Below, piece by piece: positions 62,318 through 64,000 of a stretch of 64,000 bases of DNA; within the stretch, counting starts at the first letter, position 1; every line of letters begins with the position of its first letter. The translations under genes were made by a program, and so were the position numbers. The notes under the pieces were generated by a model, which was not told the DNA's origin, made no database searches, and worked only from the letters and a program-made list of their open reading frames with translations. This DNA comes from Flavobacterium beibuense. GTDB lineage: Bacteria; Bacteroidota; Bacteroidia; Flavobacteriales; Flavobacteriaceae. The DNA is taken from positions 186,001-250,000 of the forward strand of contig NZ_JUIW01000005.1 in assembly GCF_004151245.1 (NCBI RefSeq), given 5' to 3'.

Positions 62318-63134
62318 TTGCTGTTGTTTGTGCTTCCAGTGTTGTTATTTCCTGTATATCCTTATTCTCTATAATATACACATGGTCAAGACTGGTCATG
62401 TCGTTAAACAGTCTTATTTGTAGTGTATAGTAGTTTGTTTTTTTGTCTATAAATACTTTTTCGATTTTACCTATCGGAATGTTTTCAGGGAAAATAACCG
62501 AACGGCCTCCTGTAACAATGGTATCTCCCTTGTTTACTTCTGCCAGTCTTGGTACTTCAGTAAGTAATGCAAACCCTGCATTCTTGCCGTCCCATTTAAG
62601 AGTTCCAAAGTGGTTGTTCTTCTTTATTTTTGCATCCAGCTTAATACGGGTATTTAGCACACTGATAACGGTAGAATAATTTTTAGATGTATTCTCGATG
62701 ATACCTATAACCCCAAGTGAACTTACCACACCCATATCGCGTTTAACCCCATCGTTTGTTCCGCTGTTTATGGTTAGGTAGTTGTCTCTCTTGCCAAATG
62801 AATTTGAAATTACCCTTGATTGTGTAACTACAAAATTACCGGTAACAGCTGTTGGAGTTGTGGTTGTGGCGATGCTGTCCTTACCGTTGTATAGTATCTT
62901 TTTAAGCTCGGCATTTTCGGCGGCAAGTTTTTCATTCTCTGTTTTAAGGCTGAAATACTGCTCTACATCGTTAATTTTTTGATATACGTATCCCGACACA
63001 GCATTGGCTGATGTTACAGATCTGCTCCTGTGGTAAGAGTGAGATTGTATAACCAGCGACAACGATATGCCTAAAAGCAGCAAAAACAGTAATAAAATAC
63101 TGTTTTTAAATATAAAATTAAATATTTGCTGCAT
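62310..63134 (-). CDS. mreC: Rod shape-determining protein MreC
   Basis: A 274-residue bitopic protein: N-terminal helix (about residues 10-30), coiled coil at about residues 50-75 (NEKLAAENAELKKIL), then a periplasmic beta domain with VVSSLGVIGIIENTSKNYSTVISVL and KGDTIVTGGRSVIFPENIPIGKI as family signatures. It scaffolds the elongasome. Gap to mreB 13 bp. Confidence 0.94.
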   Translation of the reverse strand: MQQIFNFIFKNSILLLFLLLLGISLSLVIQSHSYHRSRSVTSANAVSGYVYQKINDVEQYFSLKTENEKLAAENAELKKILYNGKDSIATTTTPTAVTGNFVVTQSRVISNSFGKRDNYLTINSGTNDGVKRDMGVVSSLGVIGIIENTSKNYSTVISVLNTRIKLDAKIKKNNHFGTLKWDGKNAGFALLTEVPRLAEVNKGDTIVTGGRSVIFPENIPIGKIEKVFIDKKTNYYTLQIRLFNDMTSLDHVYIIENKDIQEITTLEAQTTANE

Positions 63135-63147
63135 GAACTATAGCTCT

Positions 63148-64000
63148 TTATTTGATAAGTATGCTTCTGAATTTCTGGATATTTTTAAGTGCCATTCCTG
63201 TTCCTCGCACTACTGCCCTTAGCGGATCTTCTGCAATGTATACCGGAAGGTCTGTTTTTTGAGAAATACGCTTGTCAAGCCCTCTAAGCATAGATCCACC
63301 ACCTGCAAGGTATATACCTGTATTGTAAATATCGGCTGCAAGTTCCGGTGGAGTTTGAGAAAGAGTTTCCATAACCGCATCTTCAATACGTTGGATAGAT
63401 TTATCAAGAGCTTTCGCAATCTCACGGTAAGAAACATCAACCTGTTTTGGTTTACCTGTAAGAAGGTCACGACCCTGTACAGACATTTCCTCTGGTGGAG
63501 AATCTAAATCCTCTAGTGCGGCACCTATCTGAATCTTGATTTTCTCGGCAGTGGTTTCACCCACAAAAAGGTTGTGCTGTGTTCTCATGTAGTAAACAAT
63601 ATCGTTTGTGAAAACGTCACCCGCAATCTTAACCGATTTGTCACATACAATACCTCCAAGTGCTATTACGGCAATCTCAGTAGTACCACCACCTATATCT
63701 ACAATCATGTTTCCTTTAGGCTGCATAATATCCACGCCGATACCTATAGCCGCAGCCATAGGCTCGTGTATAAGATATACTTCTTTACCGTTTACCCTTT
63801 CGGCAGATTCTTTTACTGCACGCATCTCCACTTCGGTAATACCCGACGGAATACAGATAACCATGCGAAGGGCCGGTGTAAATAATTTCTTTTTTAATGC
63901 CGGGATACTCTTGATAAACATTTTTATCATTTCTTCCGACGCGGCAAAGTCAGCTATAACCCCATCCTTAAGCGGACGTATGGTTTTTATGTTTTCATGG
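63148..64000 (-). CDS. mreB: Actin-like rod shape-determining protein MreB (N-terminus outside window)
   Basis: C-terminal ~284 residues of MreB; the reading frame stays open through base 64000, where the family motif TIRPLKDGVIADFAASEEM is visible, so the N-terminus lies beyond. Further motifs are VCIPSGITEVEMRAVKESAE (in part), HEPMAAAIGIG, DIGGGTTEIAVIALGG, and AGGGSMLRGLDKRI (nucleotide binding). MreB filaments guide elongation. An ATG at 63930 is internal. First gene of the mre-pbp2-rodA operon in this window. Confidence 0.97.
   Translation of the reverse strand, partial: HENIKTIRPLKDGVIADFAASEEMIKMFIKSIPALKKKLFTPALRMVICIPSGITEVEMRAVKESAERVNGKEVYLIHEPMAAAIGIGVDIMQPKGNMIVDIGGGTTEIAVIALGGIVCDKSVKIAGDVFTNDIVYYMRTQHNLFVGETTAEKIKIQIGAALEDLDSPPEEMSVQGRDLLTGKPKQVDVSYREIAKALDKSIQRIEDAVMETLSQTPPELAADIYNTGIYLAGGGSMLRGLDKRISQKTDLPVYIAEDPLRAVVRGTGMALKNIQKFRSILIK

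Noticed and set aside
1..64000. Prophage, insertion sequence, CRISPR array or integron
   Set aside because: No integrase, transposase, repeat-spacer array or structural phage gene was found among the frames; the gene order looks like a core chromosome.

Overview
This window looks like chromosomal DNA of a member of the Flavobacteriaceae (phylum Bacteroidota), probably Flavobacterium or a close relative. The evidence is the AT-rich sequence, the C-terminal part of the type IX secretion/gliding protein SprA, SusC/SusD outer-membrane proteins with a FecR/ECF-sigma regulator, a mevalonate-pathway HMG-CoA reductase next to a GYDIA-type GHMP kinase, and Bacteroidota-type -7 promoter boxes (TAnnTTTG) in front of several genes. 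No phage, insertion sequence, CRISPR array or integrase was seen; almost everything is core genome.

Layout. 1-3.6 kb: sprA (5' truncated), gcvH, vanZ-like. 3.9-9.0 kb: a cytochrome oxidase assembly/subunit cluster (ctaB, two subunit III genes, a subunit IV-like gene, a Cys-less SCO-like protein, a canonical SCO protein, a DUF420/CtaM-like protein and a tiny CxxC membrane protein); coxA/coxB are not here. 9.0-17.6 kb: DUF4403 lipoprotein, divergent from a TolC-adaptor-tsaB run; then, on the minus strand, an unknown secreted protein, an MscS channel and a YyaL-type thioredoxin-domain protein. 17.8-31.5 kb: a peroxiredoxin-like lipoprotein, then a long minus-strand block: DoxX-like protein, OprO/P-type porin, acyl-CoA-dehydrogenase-like enzyme, ECF sigma factor, FecR, SusC with STN domain, SusD, calcineurin-like phosphoesterase and glycerophosphodiester phosphodiesterase. 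The last six look like a self-regulated outer-membrane uptake and degradation system for an organophosphate instead of a glycan.

31.8-40.3 kb: an RRM RNA-binding protein with an attenuator-like leader, a basic small protein, tRNA-Phe(GAA), then the envelope operon coaX - beta-barrel protein - TPR protein - lptC - small membrane protein - CNNM/CBS hemolysin-family protein - PpiD-like isomerase. 40.3-42.6 kb: GYDIA kinase and HMG-CoA reductase. 42.7-49.6 kb: DPP-IV-like peptidase, two POT peptide transporters and two secreted thioredoxins, a peptide-utilisation run. 49.6-54.6 kb: comEC, NlpC/P60 hydrolase, lpxB, a small membrane protein and surE. 54.8-58.7 kb: C-terminal processing protease, an orphan Dpp/Opp-type permease and an AT-rich lipoprotein gene. 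58.7-64.0 kb: the cell-shape operon mreB (truncated by the window end) - mreC - mreD - pbp2 - rodA on the minus strand.

The most interesting observations are the Cys-less SCO paralogue beside the true SCO, the phosphoesterase-linked SusCD/ECF locus, the attenuator-like hairpin before the RRM gene, intrinsic terminators embedded in the 3' coding ends of convergent genes, and several inverted repeats in promoter regions. I found no clearly new defence or mobile system. All family assignments come from reading the sequence, not from database searches.
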